64,000 bases of DNA from Sphingomonas aurea (GTDB lineage: Bacteria > Pseudomonadota > Alphaproteobacteria > Sphingomonadales > Sphingomonadaceae). Below are positions 8,764 through 17,299 of this stretch, one piece after another. The notes below the pieces were generated by a model, which was not told the DNA's origin, ran no database searches, and worked only from the letters and a program-made list of their open reading frames with translations. How positions within the stretch are numbered: the stretch's first letter is position 1; the number at the start of each line of letters is the position of its first letter. The stretch covers positions 172,654 through 236,653 of the forward strand of contig NZ_JAUUDS010000004.1 of NCBI RefSeq assembly GCF_030678875.1, read 5' to 3'. The position numbers and the translations under genes were made by a program.

Positions 8764-9306
8764 ATGATGGCTGCACGATCCCTGCTGGTACTGGGCAAAG
8801 CGGACGGCGTTGCCGCCGCGATCGGTGCGGTGCTGTGCGCCGGCGACTATTCTCCCGTTGCGGAGGGACAGATCGCCGACGCGATCCTGATCGACGGTGT
8901 CGATGAGGCGCCCGACACCCCGTTCCTCGACCTGACGGAAGAGGCGTTCGTGGCGCAGGCGATCGACGCTACGCTTGACCGGCGCGCCGCCCTGCTGACC
9001 GCGCTGGAATGCGCCGCGGCGGATGCGGCGATCCTGGTGATCGCGTCGGACGCGTATCTGGGGCGGTGGCACGGCGCCGGACAGGCGGCGGGCAGCGCGG
9101 CGCTGATCGGCATGATGCGCAGCGTCGCGATGGAGCATGGCCGCTCCGGCCTGCGCGTCAACGCGCTGGCGCTGCCTTCCGGGGTCGACCCCGAGGCGGC
9201 CGCCGTCCTGGCCGCGGCGCTGATCGAGAGCCCCGCCGCACACGGCCAGTGCGTGCTGGCCGACGGCGGCGACAATCTGAAGCTGCGTCAGGCGCGGCGA
9301 CGCTGA
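8764..9306 (+). CDS. Degenerate SDR-like protein lacking catalytic residues
   Basis: 180-residue protein whose second half follows the SDR fold: a stretch like SAALIGMMRSVAMEH aligns with the helix after the catalytic Lys, then RVNALALPSG and GQCVLADGG. The first half is short and has no TGxxxGxG cofactor loop. The YxxxK positions read Gln and Ser, so ordinary SDR chemistry is not expected. An SD-like GGCGGAG precedes ATG 8764, nine bases after an active SDR gene. It may be a non-catalytic partner subunit, as in heteromeric SDR complexes, or a decaying duplicate. The reading frame is intact. Confidence 0.65.
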   Translation: MMAARSLLVLGKADGVAAAIGAVLCAGDYSPVAEGQIADAILIDGVDEAPDTPFLDLTEEAFVAQAIDATLDRRAALLTALECAAADAAILVIASDAYLGRWHGAGQAAGSAALIGMMRSVAMEHGRSGLRVNALALPSGVDPEAAAVLAAALIESPAAHGQCVLADGGDNLKLRQARRR

Positions 9307-9310
9307 GCCG

Positions 9311-10924
9311 CTACGCGGTTTCCAGCCCCAGTTCCCGCATCGCGATGGTGAGTGCGGTACGATAGTCGCTCTTGCCGCTGGCGTGGCGCGGCAGGGTGTC
9401 GAGCAGGATGATGTGCTTGGGCATCTTGTACGCTGCCAGTTCGGCCAGCATCTCGCGCTGTGCGACGCCTGCATCGTACCGATCGGTGACGCAGGCCAGC
9501 GCCACGACCTTCCGCCCCCAGACCGGGTCGGGCACACCGACGACGATCGCGTCCTCGATCCCCGACGCACGCTTCATCGCCTCTTCCACCTCTTCGGCGA
9601 ACACCTTCTCGCCGCCGGTGTTGATGACCATGTTACCGCGGCCGACCAGCCGCAGCCGGCCGTCCGCCTCGCGCACCGCCATGTCGCCGGGGATCGCCAG
9701 CACCTCGTCGCCGATCCGGCGATAGGTCGCGGCGGTCTTGGCCGGGTCGCCGTGATAGCCCAGGCCGAACGGCGCGCGGCGCGCCAGCCAACCCTCGCCC
9801 GGCTGGTCCGCCTCCAGCACGCGGTCGGTTTCCGGCTCGACCAGCACGGTGTGGCGGCCGGGCTCGAACCAGCCGGTCGGCGTCTCGCTGGTCGCGGTGG
9901 TGATCGCGTACCCGAAGCCGGACGCCTCGGAGGCACCCAAGATGTCGACCAGCGTCAGCTGCGGGATGGCGTCGACCAGCACCCGCTTCACCTCACGACT
10001 CCACATCAGCCCGGCGGACGAGATGACGCGCAGCGACGAAAGGTCCCATCGGCCGGGATGACGCTGCAACGCCTGCGCCATCGGCCGGGCGAAGACGTCG
10101 CCGACGATCAGGATGCGGGTGGCGCGCGTCCGCTCCGCCTCGTCCCACAGGCGTTCGGCGTCGAAGCGGGTGTCGGGCAGCAGCACCGCGGTGCCGCCGC
10201 CCACCAGCTCCGCCATAGAGCTGTTCAGCCCGGCACCGTGCATCAGCGGACAGGCCGGGATGACCCGGCCGGGCAGTGGGTTCTCCGCCACCATCGCAAC
10301 ATGGTCGGCCATGGTCCGCACGACCGTCTTGATCGTCGGCGCCTCCAGCTGCGACACGCGCGCGTCGCCCGACCGCCACATCACGCCCTTGGGCTTGCCG
10401 GTCGTGCCGCCGGTATAGAGCAGATACCCATCCTCGGGCGAGCGGGTGATGTCGAGCGGGCGGCCATCGCCCTCCCCGACCATCGCGTCGTATTGGCCGC
10501 CGTCGATCTGCACCGCCAGCGCCAGCGACGGCAGCAGCGGCGCGACCAGCTCGGCGAACTCCGCCTGATAGAACAGGCCCTGCGCCTGGCAGTCCTGCAG
10601 GACATAATCGATCTCGCCGGTCGTGTAGCGATAGTTGATATTGACGTGGCTCAGCCGGGCCTTGAACGCGGCACAGGCGATCTCGATGAACTCGGGGATG
10701 TTGCGCGCCAGGATGGCGACGCGCGCGCCGGTCGGCAGCCCGGCGGCGAGCAGCGCGCGCGCGAGCCGGTTGGTGCGCGCGTCGAAGTCGGCCCAGCTGA
10801 CGACGCGCTCGCCGTGGATCAGCGCGGGGCGGTCGCCCGGCACCGCCGCCGCCGTCGCGTCGAGCAGGTCGCCGAAGTTCCAGTCGCCTGCGACCGGTCG
10901 CACCGTCCCCTCCCCGGCGGTCAT
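9311..10924 (-). CDS. AMP-dependent acyl-CoA synthetase/ligase
   Basis: 537-residue ANL-superfamily enzyme that activates a carboxylic acid with ATP and CoA. The P-loop-like YTGGTTGKPKG spans residues 170-180; downstream are the adenylate motif region (DILGASEASGFGY) and the C-terminal hinge LRLVGRGNMVINTGGEKV with the lysine-bearing PKHIILLDTLPRHASGKSDY. The variant hinge (GRGNMVINTGGEK) is typical of sphingomonad acyl-CoA ligases near terpenoid/steroid genes. It starts 2 bases after the stop of the upstream crotonase gene, so the pair is co-transcribed. Substrate unknown. Confidence 0.87.
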   Translation of the reverse strand: MTAGEGTVRPVAGDWNFGDLLDATAAAVPGDRPALIHGERVVSWADFDARTNRLARALLAAGLPTGARVAILARNIPEFIEIACAAFKARLSHVNINYRYTTGEIDYVLQDCQAQGLFYQAEFAELVAPLLPSLALAVQIDGGQYDAMVGEGDGRPLDITRSPEDGYLLYTGGTTGKPKGVMWRSGDARVSQLEAPTIKTVVRTMADHVAMVAENPLPGRVIPACPLMHGAGLNSSMAELVGGGTAVLLPDTRFDAERLWDEAERTRATRILIVGDVFARPMAQALQRHPGRWDLSSLRVISSAGLMWSREVKRVLVDAIPQLTLVDILGASEASGFGYAITTATSETPTGWFEPGRHTVLVEPETDRVLEADQPGEGWLARRAPFGLGYHGDPAKTAATYRRIGDEVLAIPGDMAVREADGRLRLVGRGNMVINTGGEKVFAEEVEEAMKRASGIEDAIVVGVPDPVWGRKVVALACVTDRYDAGVAQREMLAELAAYKMPKHIILLDTLPRHASGKSDYRTALTIAMRELGLETA

Positions 10925-10926
10925 CG

Positions 10927-11691
10927 TCAGCGCCCCTGGAAGACCGGCGGGCGCTTCTCGACAAAGGCGGCGACGGCCTCGCGCGCGTCCTCCGACTGGG
11001 CGAGCTTGGCGGTGTTGCCCTGCTCGTACACATAACCGTCGCGCAGCGTCATGTTCTCGATCGTCCGCATCGAATCCTTGGCCAGCCGCGTCGCCAGCGG
11101 GCTCTTCGACGCGATGGTGCGCGCCATATCCATCGCAAACGGCATCAGCTCGTCATGCGGCAGGCACGCCTCGATGATGCCGCGGCGATACAGCTCCTCG
11201 GCCGGCGCGCGATAGCCGGTCAGCATCATGCGCCGCGCCAGCGAGTGCGGCAGGATGCGCGCGGCGTGCTTGCCCCCGCCCATCAGGCCGACATCGACCT
11301 CCGGCAGGCCGAATACCGCGCGCTCGGAGGCGACAATGATGTCGCACGCCGCGACCAGCCCCAGCCCCGCACCCAGTGCCGGGCCGTTGACCGCTGCGAT
11401 CGTCGGCTTGGCGTTGTCCATGATGCAGTATCCGACCTCGCGCACCCAGCGGTTGCGGCTCCAGCGCGCACCCGGCGCCGACAGGTCCATGCGGTTCTTC
11501 AACTCCGCTCCCGCGGAGAAGCACTTGCCCGCGCCGGTCAGCACGACGCAGCGCACGTCGTCGCGGTCGTTGAAGGTGTCGAAGACGGCGATAAGCTCCT
11601 GGATGAACTCCATCGGCTGCGCATTCACCGGCGGGTTGTCGAGCGTCACCACGGCGACGTAATCGGCGACGTCCAGCTTTATCAGGCTCAC
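10927..11691 (-). CDS. Enoyl-CoA hydratase/isomerase family protein
   Basis: 254-residue crotonase with GAGKCFSAGAEL and GPALGAGLGLVAACDI oxyanion-hole motifs and a family C-terminus ending in FVEKRPPVFQGR. Catalytic Glu positions differ from the classical hydratase: GLPEVDVGLMGGG supplies one acidic residue. The GTG at 11691 is preferred because GGGAGAGG sits just upstream; ATG codons at 11706 and 11730 have no ribosome binding site. First gene of a unit with the acyl-CoA ligase. It shares a divergent region with the TonB receptor gene, so uptake and degradation may be co-regulated. Confidence 0.82.
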   Translation of the reverse strand: MSLIKLDVADYVAVVTLDNPPVNAQPMEFIQELIAVFDTFNDRDDVRCVVLTGAGKCFSAGAELKNRMDLSAPGARWSRNRWVREVGYCIMDNAKPTIAAVNGPALGAGLGLVAACDIIVASERAVFGLPEVDVGLMGGGKHAARILPHSLARRMMLTGYRAPAEELYRRGIIEACLPHDELMPFAMDMARTIASKSPLATRLAKDSMRTIENMTLRDGYVYEQGNTAKLAQSEDAREAVAAFVEKRPPVFQGR

Positions 11692-11904
11692 TTGCCTCTC
11701 CCACATTGCGCTTTGATTTGGCCGTATCATTGATCGGTGCGCGCCCGCGGTGAAGCCGCATCGCCGCCTGCCCGGCCCTTAATCCTATATGCGATTGCCC
11801 CGCGATCGGGCCTCCGGGTCGGATATCCCGTCTATGATATTGGCCCGCGACGGGCCGAACGCGTTGAGGGGCGACCATCCCCGTGGCGACAATGTGCGCA
11901 ACGA

Positions 11905-11920
11905 ACACGCAATATCGTGT
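11905..11920. promoter_or_regulatory. Short inverted repeat upstream of TonB receptor
   Basis: ACACG and CGTGT arms separated by six bases lie 30 bases before the receptor ATG and within the divergent interval 11692-11949. An operator is possible. The remaining interval shows no clear sigma-70 pair and no small gene. Confidence 0.3.
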
Positions 11921-11949
11921 CTTAAAAAGCCTGGGGAGGATCACACTTC

Positions 11950-14160
11950 ATGCGCGTCCAACGTCTCTCGACCCTGCTACTGCTAAGTTCGGCCCTGATC
12001 GTGACCCTGCCGGCCGCGGCGCAGACCAGCACGGATACTCCGCCGGACATGCCCCCCGCCGCGGCGGATACGCCCGAGCAGCAGAGCAATGAAATTCCCT
12101 CTCGCAACGGCGGCCTAGACGACATCGTGGTCACCGCGACCAAGCGCGGCGAGGCGCAGAGCGTGCAGGACGTGCCCTTCGCCGTCACCGCGTTCGGCAG
12201 CAACCAGCTCGACGAACAGCACATCCGCTCGATCGCCGGGCTCAGCTACGACATCCCGAACGTCCAGCTGACCGAACTCGGCACCGCGCCGGGCTACGCC
12301 AATTTCTCGATCCGCGGCCTCGGCATCAACAGCTCGATCCCGTCGATCGACCCGACCGTCGGCACCTTCATCGACGGCGTCTATCTGGGCGTCGGCGGCG
12401 GCGTGGTGCTCGACACGTTCGACCTGGCGGGCGTCGAGGTGCTGCGCGGCCCACAGGGCCTGTTGTTCGGCCGCAACGTGACGGGCGGTGCCGTCGTGAT
12501 CCGCTCCACCGTGCCCAGCAACACCTTCCACGTCGACTTCAAGGCGGCGCTGTCGACCGGCCTGGAAAAGAACGCCAGCATCGTCGTCAGCGGCCCGCTG
12601 GTCCAGGACAAGCTGCAGGCGAAGCTGGCCGTCTATTACAACTACGACAATGGCTGGTTCACCAACCAGTTCAACAACAACAAGAATTTCGGCCGCGACC
12701 GTACCATGATCGTGCGCCCCGTGCTGCGCTGGACGCCGACGAGCGACGTCGAGGCGATCCTCCGTTTCGAACATGGCGCGATGCGCGGCGACGGCGCGCG
12801 GCCGACCAATTTCGGCCTGTTCGGTGCCAACACCTTCAACATCTCGGTCAACGAGGAAGGGCTGTCGCGCAACCTGTGGAACCAGCTGAGCCTGGAGACG
12901 AATTTCGACGTCGGCTTTGGCAACGGCAAGATCACCAACATCGCCGCCTATCGCGACTTCAAGGGCGACCTCATCACCGATCTCGATGCGACGCCGCGCA
13001 CCGACTACCACTTCTACACGCACACCGACCAGAACCAGTTCAGCAACGAGCTGCGCTACGCCGGCACGTTCGGGCGCGTCGACGTGACGACCGGCCTCTA
13101 CTACTTCGGCCAGCAGATCGAATATCTCGAGAAGCGGCTGCTGTCGGGCGGCAATCTGACCATCGCCGGTGGCGGTGTGCAGAACCAGCACTCCTACGGC
13201 GCCTTCGCCTCGTTCGACTGGCACCTGACCGACCAGATCACCTTGAACATCGGCGGTCGCTATTCCAACGAGGACAAGCGCGTCCGCATCGCCAACATCG
13301 TCGCGGGCAGCTGCAACTTCGACGCGCGCACCTGCAACTACACCTTCTTCAGCAAGAAGCGCTGGGACGGCTTCACCCCGCGCCTGGGCGTGCAGTTCAA
13401 ACCGACCGATCAGACCCAGCTCTACGGCTTCTACGCGCGCGGTTTCCGCAGCGGCGGCTACAATCTCCGCTCGATCAACACCGCGGTCGCACCGGGCCCG
13501 TTCGACCAGGAGGTGCAGGACTCGTTCGAGATCGGCCTGAAGCAGGATTTCGGCCGGGTGCTGCGCGTCAATCTCGCCGGCTTCCACAACAAGATCCACA
13601 ACGTCCAGCGCGAGATCGTGACCCCGGTCGCCGGCGTCGGCGCGTTCCAGGTCATCAACAACGCCGCCGACGTGACGATCAAGGGCGTGGACGCCGAAGT
13701 GGTGCTGAAGGTGCCCGGTACCGGCCTGTCGATGACCGGCCAGCTCGGCTATACCGATGGCAATTACGACCGGATCTTCGCCGACCTGAACAACGATCGG
13801 GTGATCGACGCGAAGGATTATGCCCTGATCCTGCCGCGACTGTCGAAATGGACCTATGGCGGATCGGTCAACTACTCGCTGCCGGTCGGCGACGGCACGA
13901 TCGACGCACGCGGCGCGGCCAATTACCGCAGCATCGCCTATTATAACGAGCTGAACACCGGCATCCTGCCTGCCGCGACGATGGTCGACGCGAACCTCGC
14001 CTATTCCGTTGGCCGCTACAAATTCTCGATCTTCGGCACCAACCTGCTGAACGAGGTTACGTTTGGGATCTCCGGTCCGCTGCCCTTCTTCGCGGGCAGC
14101 ACCTTCTCGGCACTGAACAAGGGCCGCGTCATCGGCGCGGAATTCCAGTACAAGTTCTGA
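11950..14160 (+). CDS. TonB-dependent outer-membrane receptor
   Basis: 736 residues: signal peptide about 1-24 ending at an AAAQT-like site, an acidic linker, a plug domain opening with DDIVVTATKR (about residue 58) and containing VEVLRGPQGLLFGRN, then a 22-strand barrel ending in a C-terminal Phe (FQYKF). GGGGAGGA provides the ribosome binding site. Receptors of this size import iron complexes or, in sphingomonads, hydrophobic and carbohydrate substrates. Its position inside a catabolic cluster, divergent from CoA-pathway genes, suggests import of the cluster's growth substrate. A strong hairpin terminator follows the stop. Confidence 0.9.
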   Translation: MRVQRLSTLLLLSSALIVTLPAAAQTSTDTPPDMPPAAADTPEQQSNEIPSRNGGLDDIVVTATKRGEAQSVQDVPFAVTAFGSNQLDEQHIRSIAGLSYDIPNVQLTELGTAPGYANFSIRGLGINSSIPSIDPTVGTFIDGVYLGVGGGVVLDTFDLAGVEVLRGPQGLLFGRNVTGGAVVIRSTVPSNTFHVDFKAALSTGLEKNASIVVSGPLVQDKLQAKLAVYYNYDNGWFTNQFNNNKNFGRDRTMIVRPVLRWTPTSDVEAILRFEHGAMRGDGARPTNFGLFGANTFNISVNEEGLSRNLWNQLSLETNFDVGFGNGKITNIAAYRDFKGDLITDLDATPRTDYHFYTHTDQNQFSNELRYAGTFGRVDVTTGLYYFGQQIEYLEKRLLSGGNLTIAGGGVQNQHSYGAFASFDWHLTDQITLNIGGRYSNEDKRVRIANIVAGSCNFDARTCNYTFFSKKRWDGFTPRLGVQFKPTDQTQLYGFYARGFRSGGYNLRSINTAVAPGPFDQEVQDSFEIGLKQDFGRVLRVNLAGFHNKIHNVQREIVTPVAGVGAFQVINNAADVTIKGVDAEVVLKVPGTGLSMTGQLGYTDGNYDRIFADLNNDRVIDAKDYALILPRLSKWTYGGSVNYSLPVGDGTIDARGAANYRSIAYYNELNTGILPAATMVDANLAYSVGRYKFSIFGTNLLNEVTFGISGPLPFFAGSTFSALNKGRVIGAEFQYKF

Positions 14161-14180
14161 ACGCCGGACGATTCCGAGGG

Positions 14181-14216
14181 AGGCGCCGACCCGAGTGGTC
14201 GGCGCCTCTTTTCTAT
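14181..14216. terminator. Rho-independent terminator
   Basis: A ten-base-pair GC-rich stem (AGGCGCCGAC pairing with GTCGGCGCCT, 7-base loop) is followed by CTTTTCTATT, directly after the receptor gene. The convergent SDR-fusion gene ends at 14213, so the element lies between the two stops. Confidence 0.85.
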
Positions 14217-15715
14217 TCTGCCGCCGGGCCGACGTCGCCATAAGCGGAATAGCCGCCGTCGACCGCATAGCTCATGCCGGTGACGTAGGAGGCCGCGTCC
14301 GACGCAAGGAAAGCGACGGCGTCCGCCACCTCGTCCGGCTGGCCCAACCGCCCCATCGGCACGCGCGCGCGGATCGCGTCTAGGTCGCGCAAGCCTGCAT
14401 CGGCAAGCCCCTGGATCCCGGGCGTCGATATGTACCCCGGCGCGACCGCATTGACGCGAATGCCATGCTCCGCCCACTCGCAGGCCAGGCTCTTGGTCAG
14501 CATCGTCACGCCCGCCTTGGCCGCGCAATAGGCGTTGCGCCGCGGCAGGCCGCCGGTCGCCGCGATCGACGACAGGTTGACGATCGCACCGCCCCGTCCG
14601 CCCGCGACCATGCTCCGCGCCACCGCGCGCGACGCGATCAGCGTTCCGGTCAGGTCGACGTCGAAGACGCGGCGGAAGCGCTTGGTCGCCTGATCGATCG
14701 TCGCCTCGAAGCGGTCGGCGATGCCGGCGGCGTTGACCAGCACGGCAACGGGGCCGTGATCGCGCACCACCGCCGCGACCGCCGCCTCCACCGCCGCCTC
14801 GTCGGTCACGTCGACCGGGATGTCGGCAGTGCGATCCAGTACCGCCACCGTCCGGCCTGCTGCCGCGAGCCGCGCCGCAACCGCCGCGCCGATCCCGGAC
14901 GCGCCGCCGGTCACGATCGCGCAGCCCGCCGGCACCTGTCCACCGACGGCCGCGACCGACGCCGGCGCGCGACCGCCATAGGCCGCCACCCCGCCATCGG
15001 CGACGATCGCGGCGCCGGTGACGTAGGGGGCGTCGGCGACATGGGCGATCACCGCTGCGATCTCCGCGGGTTCCGCCATCCGGCCGAGCGGCACCGCCGC
15101 CCCTGCGACCGCAGGATCGAACTTGCCCGCGCGCTCCAGCGAAGCGAGGATCTCGGTCCGGACATAGCCGGGCAGCACCGCGTTGACGCGCACCCCGCCC
15201 GCCGCCCACTCGCAGGCCAGGGCACGGGTCAGGCCCAGCACCGCCGCCTTGGTCATGCTGTACGGCGTTCGCCCCGGCAGCGCGGCAAGCGCGGCGCCGG
15301 ACGACAGGTTGACGATCGCACCACCGCCCTGCGCCAGCATCACCCGCGCCGCCTCGCGCGCGGCGACGTAGCTACCCTCGACGTTCACCGCGATCAGCCG
15401 GCGTACCTCTGCGATCGGCTTGTCTAGGACCTTGCTCGCCTGCGGATCGACGATGCCGGCATTGTTGACCAGGATGTCGATCCGCCCGAACCGCGCCGCC
15501 ACCGCCGCGGTCGTGCGGACCACCGCATCCTCGTCCGCGACGTCCATCGGCAGTCCGACATGCGGGTCGCCGAGTTCGGCCGCTCTCGCCTCGACGGCCG
15601 CAGCATCGATATCGGTCAGCACCACCGTATCGCCACCCTCGGCGAATACCCGCGCGGTGGCGAGGCCGATCCCCGCAGCGGCGCCGGTGACGATCACGAT
15701 GCGGGACGGCGCCAT
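14213..15715 (-). CDS. Tandem SDR-SDR fusion oxidoreductase
   Basis: 500-residue protein made of two complete classical SDR domains. Domain 1 (1-245) has TGAAAGIG at 10-17, NNAG at 84-87 and Tyr152/Lys156 (YSMTK). Domain 2 (about 262-500) has TGGASGIG at 269-276 and Tyr396/Lys400 (YCAAK). Each domain ends with its own VADGG/AVDGG motif. Both active sites are intact, so two successive oxidations or a pseudo-tetramer made from two chains are possible. It starts at ATG 15715 with AGGAGAGAG upstream and is divergent from another SDR gene. Confidence 0.86.
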   Translation of the reverse strand: MAPSRIVIVTGAAAGIGLATARVFAEGGDTVVLTDIDAAAVEARAAELGDPHVGLPMDVADEDAVVRTTAAVAARFGRIDILVNNAGIVDPQASKVLDKPIAEVRRLIAVNVEGSYVAAREAARVMLAQGGGAIVNLSSGAALAALPGRTPYSMTKAAVLGLTRALACEWAAGGVRVNAVLPGYVRTEILASLERAGKFDPAVAGAAVPLGRMAEPAEIAAVIAHVADAPYVTGAAIVADGGVAAYGGRAPASVAAVGGQVPAGCAIVTGGASGIGAAVAARLAAAGRTVAVLDRTADIPVDVTDEAAVEAAVAAVVRDHGPVAVLVNAAGIADRFEATIDQATKRFRRVFDVDLTGTLIASRAVARSMVAGGRGGAIVNLSSIAATGGLPRRNAYCAAKAGVTMLTKSLACEWAEHGIRVNAVAPGYISTPGIQGLADAGLRDLDAIRARVPMGRLGQPDEVADAVAFLASDAASYVTGMSYAVDGGYSAYGDVGPAAE

Positions 15716-15734
15716 GGCTCTCTCTCCTGTTCGG

Positions 15735-15758
15735 GCTGTTTTGCCGCAATCAATCGCG
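15735..15758 (-). promoter_or_regulatory. Leader/promoter element shared with the BVMO gene
   Basis: Read on the minus strand this carries CGCGATTGAT followed by AACAGC, ending 20 bases before the SDR-fusion ATG. The same two blocks occur before the flavin monooxygenase gene at 26425-26445 with almost the same distance from the start. It could be a common operator or transcription start region. Confidence 0.35.
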
Positions 15759-15897
15759 GGACCGGTCGCGGGGCAAAACGCTTCGCCGCGCCGTTCCGGT
15801 TATCGCCCATGAAATAGCCGGTGGCAGCCGACCCGTCGGCGTGACCGGTGCCGGCGCGCGCTGATAGCCCCCTGGCATAACAGGATGGAGGGTGACG

Positions 15898-16656
15898 ATG
15901 GCGGGCGAACTGACGGGCCGGGTGGCGATCGTGACCGGCGCCTCGCGTGGCCTGGGCCGCGCCATCGCCGAGCTGTTCGTGGCAGAGGGCGCCCGCGTCG
16001 CCGTGCTCGACCTGAAACAGCCCTGGGCCGCTGCCGTAGCAGACGAGATCAACGCGAAGGGTGGCCAGGCCATCGGCCTGGGCTGCGACGTCGGCGACCG
16101 CGAGGCGGTCCACGCCGCCGTGCAGGCGACGCTCGACGCGTTCGGCCAGCTCGACATCCTCGTCAACAACGCGATGTGGAACCGCTACGAGCCGGTCGAG
16201 ACGATCACGACCGAGACATTCGAGCGGATGACCCGCGTCGGCATGGGCGGGATCGTCTGGGGCATCCAGGCCGCAACTCCGGCAATGCGCGCGCGGGGCG
16301 GATCGATCGTCAATATCGGCTCGATGGCGGGCCGGCTCGGCAGTCCCAATGCGCTGATCTATGCCGGGGTGAAGGCCGGGGTCGACGGGCTTACCCGCGC
16401 CGCTTCCATCGAACTCGGCCGCGACAATATACGCGTCAACGCGATCGCACCCTCGACCGTGGCGACCGAAGGCGTGCTGGCGATGCTGAGCGACGAGATG
16501 ATGGCGCGCCGGCTCGAACGCTCGCCGATGGGCCGGCTCGGGGAAACAGGCGACATCGCCCAGACCGCGCTGTGGCTGGCATCCGACCGGTCAGGCTTCG
16601 TCAACGGCCAGTCGATCGCCGTCGACGGCGGCATCGGCCACGCCTTCATGCCGTGA
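15898..16656 (+). CDS. SDR family oxidoreductase
   Basis: 252-residue classical SDR with TGASRGLG near residue 13, NNAM in place of the usual NNAG, Ser in NIGSMAGRLG, and the Tyr/Lys pair in YAGVK. The C-terminus GQSIAVDGGIGHAF is canonical. GGAGGG five bases ahead fixes the ATG at 15898 rather than the GTG at 15892. It sits alone on the plus strand, divergent from the tandem SDR and followed by a dispersed repeat. Probably a dehydrogenase for a cyclic alcohol in the same pathway; the substrate is unknown. Confidence 0.85.
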   Translation: MAGELTGRVAIVTGASRGLGRAIAELFVAEGARVAVLDLKQPWAAAVADEINAKGGQAIGLGCDVGDREAVHAAVQATLDAFGQLDILVNNAMWNRYEPVETITTETFERMTRVGMGGIVWGIQAATPAMRARGGSIVNIGSMAGRLGSPNALIYAGVKAGVDGLTRAASIELGRDNIRVNAIAPSTVATEGVLAMLSDEMMARRLERSPMGRLGETGDIAQTALWLASDRSGFVNGQSIAVDGGIGHAFMP

Positions 16657-16666
16657 AGACCGCTAC

Positions 16667-16769
16667 TCTCCCCTCCCCTTCAGGGGAGGGGCTGGGGGTG
16701 GGGCGCGTCCACAAAGGTATCGGTAGCGGAAAACGCCCCACCCCGCCCCCTCCTCTGAAGGGGAGGGAC
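16667..16769. repeat. Dispersed palindromic intergenic repeat, copy 1
   Basis: Two G/C-block arms flank a short spacer: CCCCTCCCCTTCAGGGGAGGGG, itself a hairpin, then GGGGGTGGGGCG, and at the far end the complementary CGCCCCACCCC and CCTCTGAAGGGGAGGG. Copy 2 is at 24626-24725. Both lie between convergent genes and could fold into a large cruciform that also stops transcription. Confidence 0.75.
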
Positions 16770-16792
16770 CCAGCGCGCGCCTCGTCGTACCG

Positions 16793-17299
16793 TCAGGCGA
16801 ACACCGTGTAGAGCGGATCGATCGGATACTTCCCACCTACCGGCTGGCGGGCGCCGAACCGCTCCGCCTCGCTGCCGACCGGCACCGGCAGCGGCTCGAC
16901 CCAGTCGTACACCACCGTCCGCCGCAGCACGCGCCATTCGCCGCCGCGCTGTTCGAACCAGTCGAGATAGCGGCCCTTCAGATCCCACTGCTGCATCCCC
17001 TCCGGCCCCGGCTGGCGCTGAAAGGCGGAGAAATAGCTCTCCACCGCCGCGCCGCCGTCGCAGAATTTGATCAGCACGTTGTGAATCTGGTGGATGCTGC
17101 GCTCCACCCTGGGCAGCACCGTCATCGCCCAGTCGCAGAAGCCCTCGGCGCTGCCGCGATACTGGCCGTGATCGTCGGTGCCGTCGGGCCAATAGGCCGA
17201 TCGCAGCGCCGCCTCGTCCATCCGGTCGATCCCCCGGCAATAGCGATAGAGGCAGTCGCGGATCGCCTCCCGATCGGTCAGTTGCTGCAGGTCGGTCAT
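16793..17299 (-). CDS. SnoaL/NTF2-fold protein
   Basis: 168-residue single-domain protein beginning MTDLQQLTDREAIRDCLYRY, the usual first helix of SnoaL-like (NTF2 superfamily) proteins, with CRGIDRMDE and the hydrophobic sheet region HQIHNVLIKF. Members are small cyclases, isomerases, dehydratases or ring-hydroxylation accessory proteins. The gene overlaps the stop of the small acyl-CoA dehydrogenase subunit by ATGA, so it is a third member of that operon. That argues for a step acting on the same CoA intermediate, for example hydration or isomerisation. Confidence 0.75.
   Translation of the reverse strand: MTDLQQLTDREAIRDCLYRYCRGIDRMDEAALRSAYWPDGTDDHGQYRGSAEGFCDWAMTVLPRVERSIHQIHNVLIKFCDGGAAVESYFSAFQRQPGPEGMQQWDLKGRYLDWFEQRGGEWRVLRRTVVYDWVEPLPVPVGSEAERFGARQPVGGKYPIDPLYTVFA

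Noticed and set aside
12115..14268. Long (717 codon) open frame antisense to the TonB receptor
   Set aside because: It mirrors codon bias of a high-GC gene on the other strand; no domain or ribosome site, and the receptor itself is certain.
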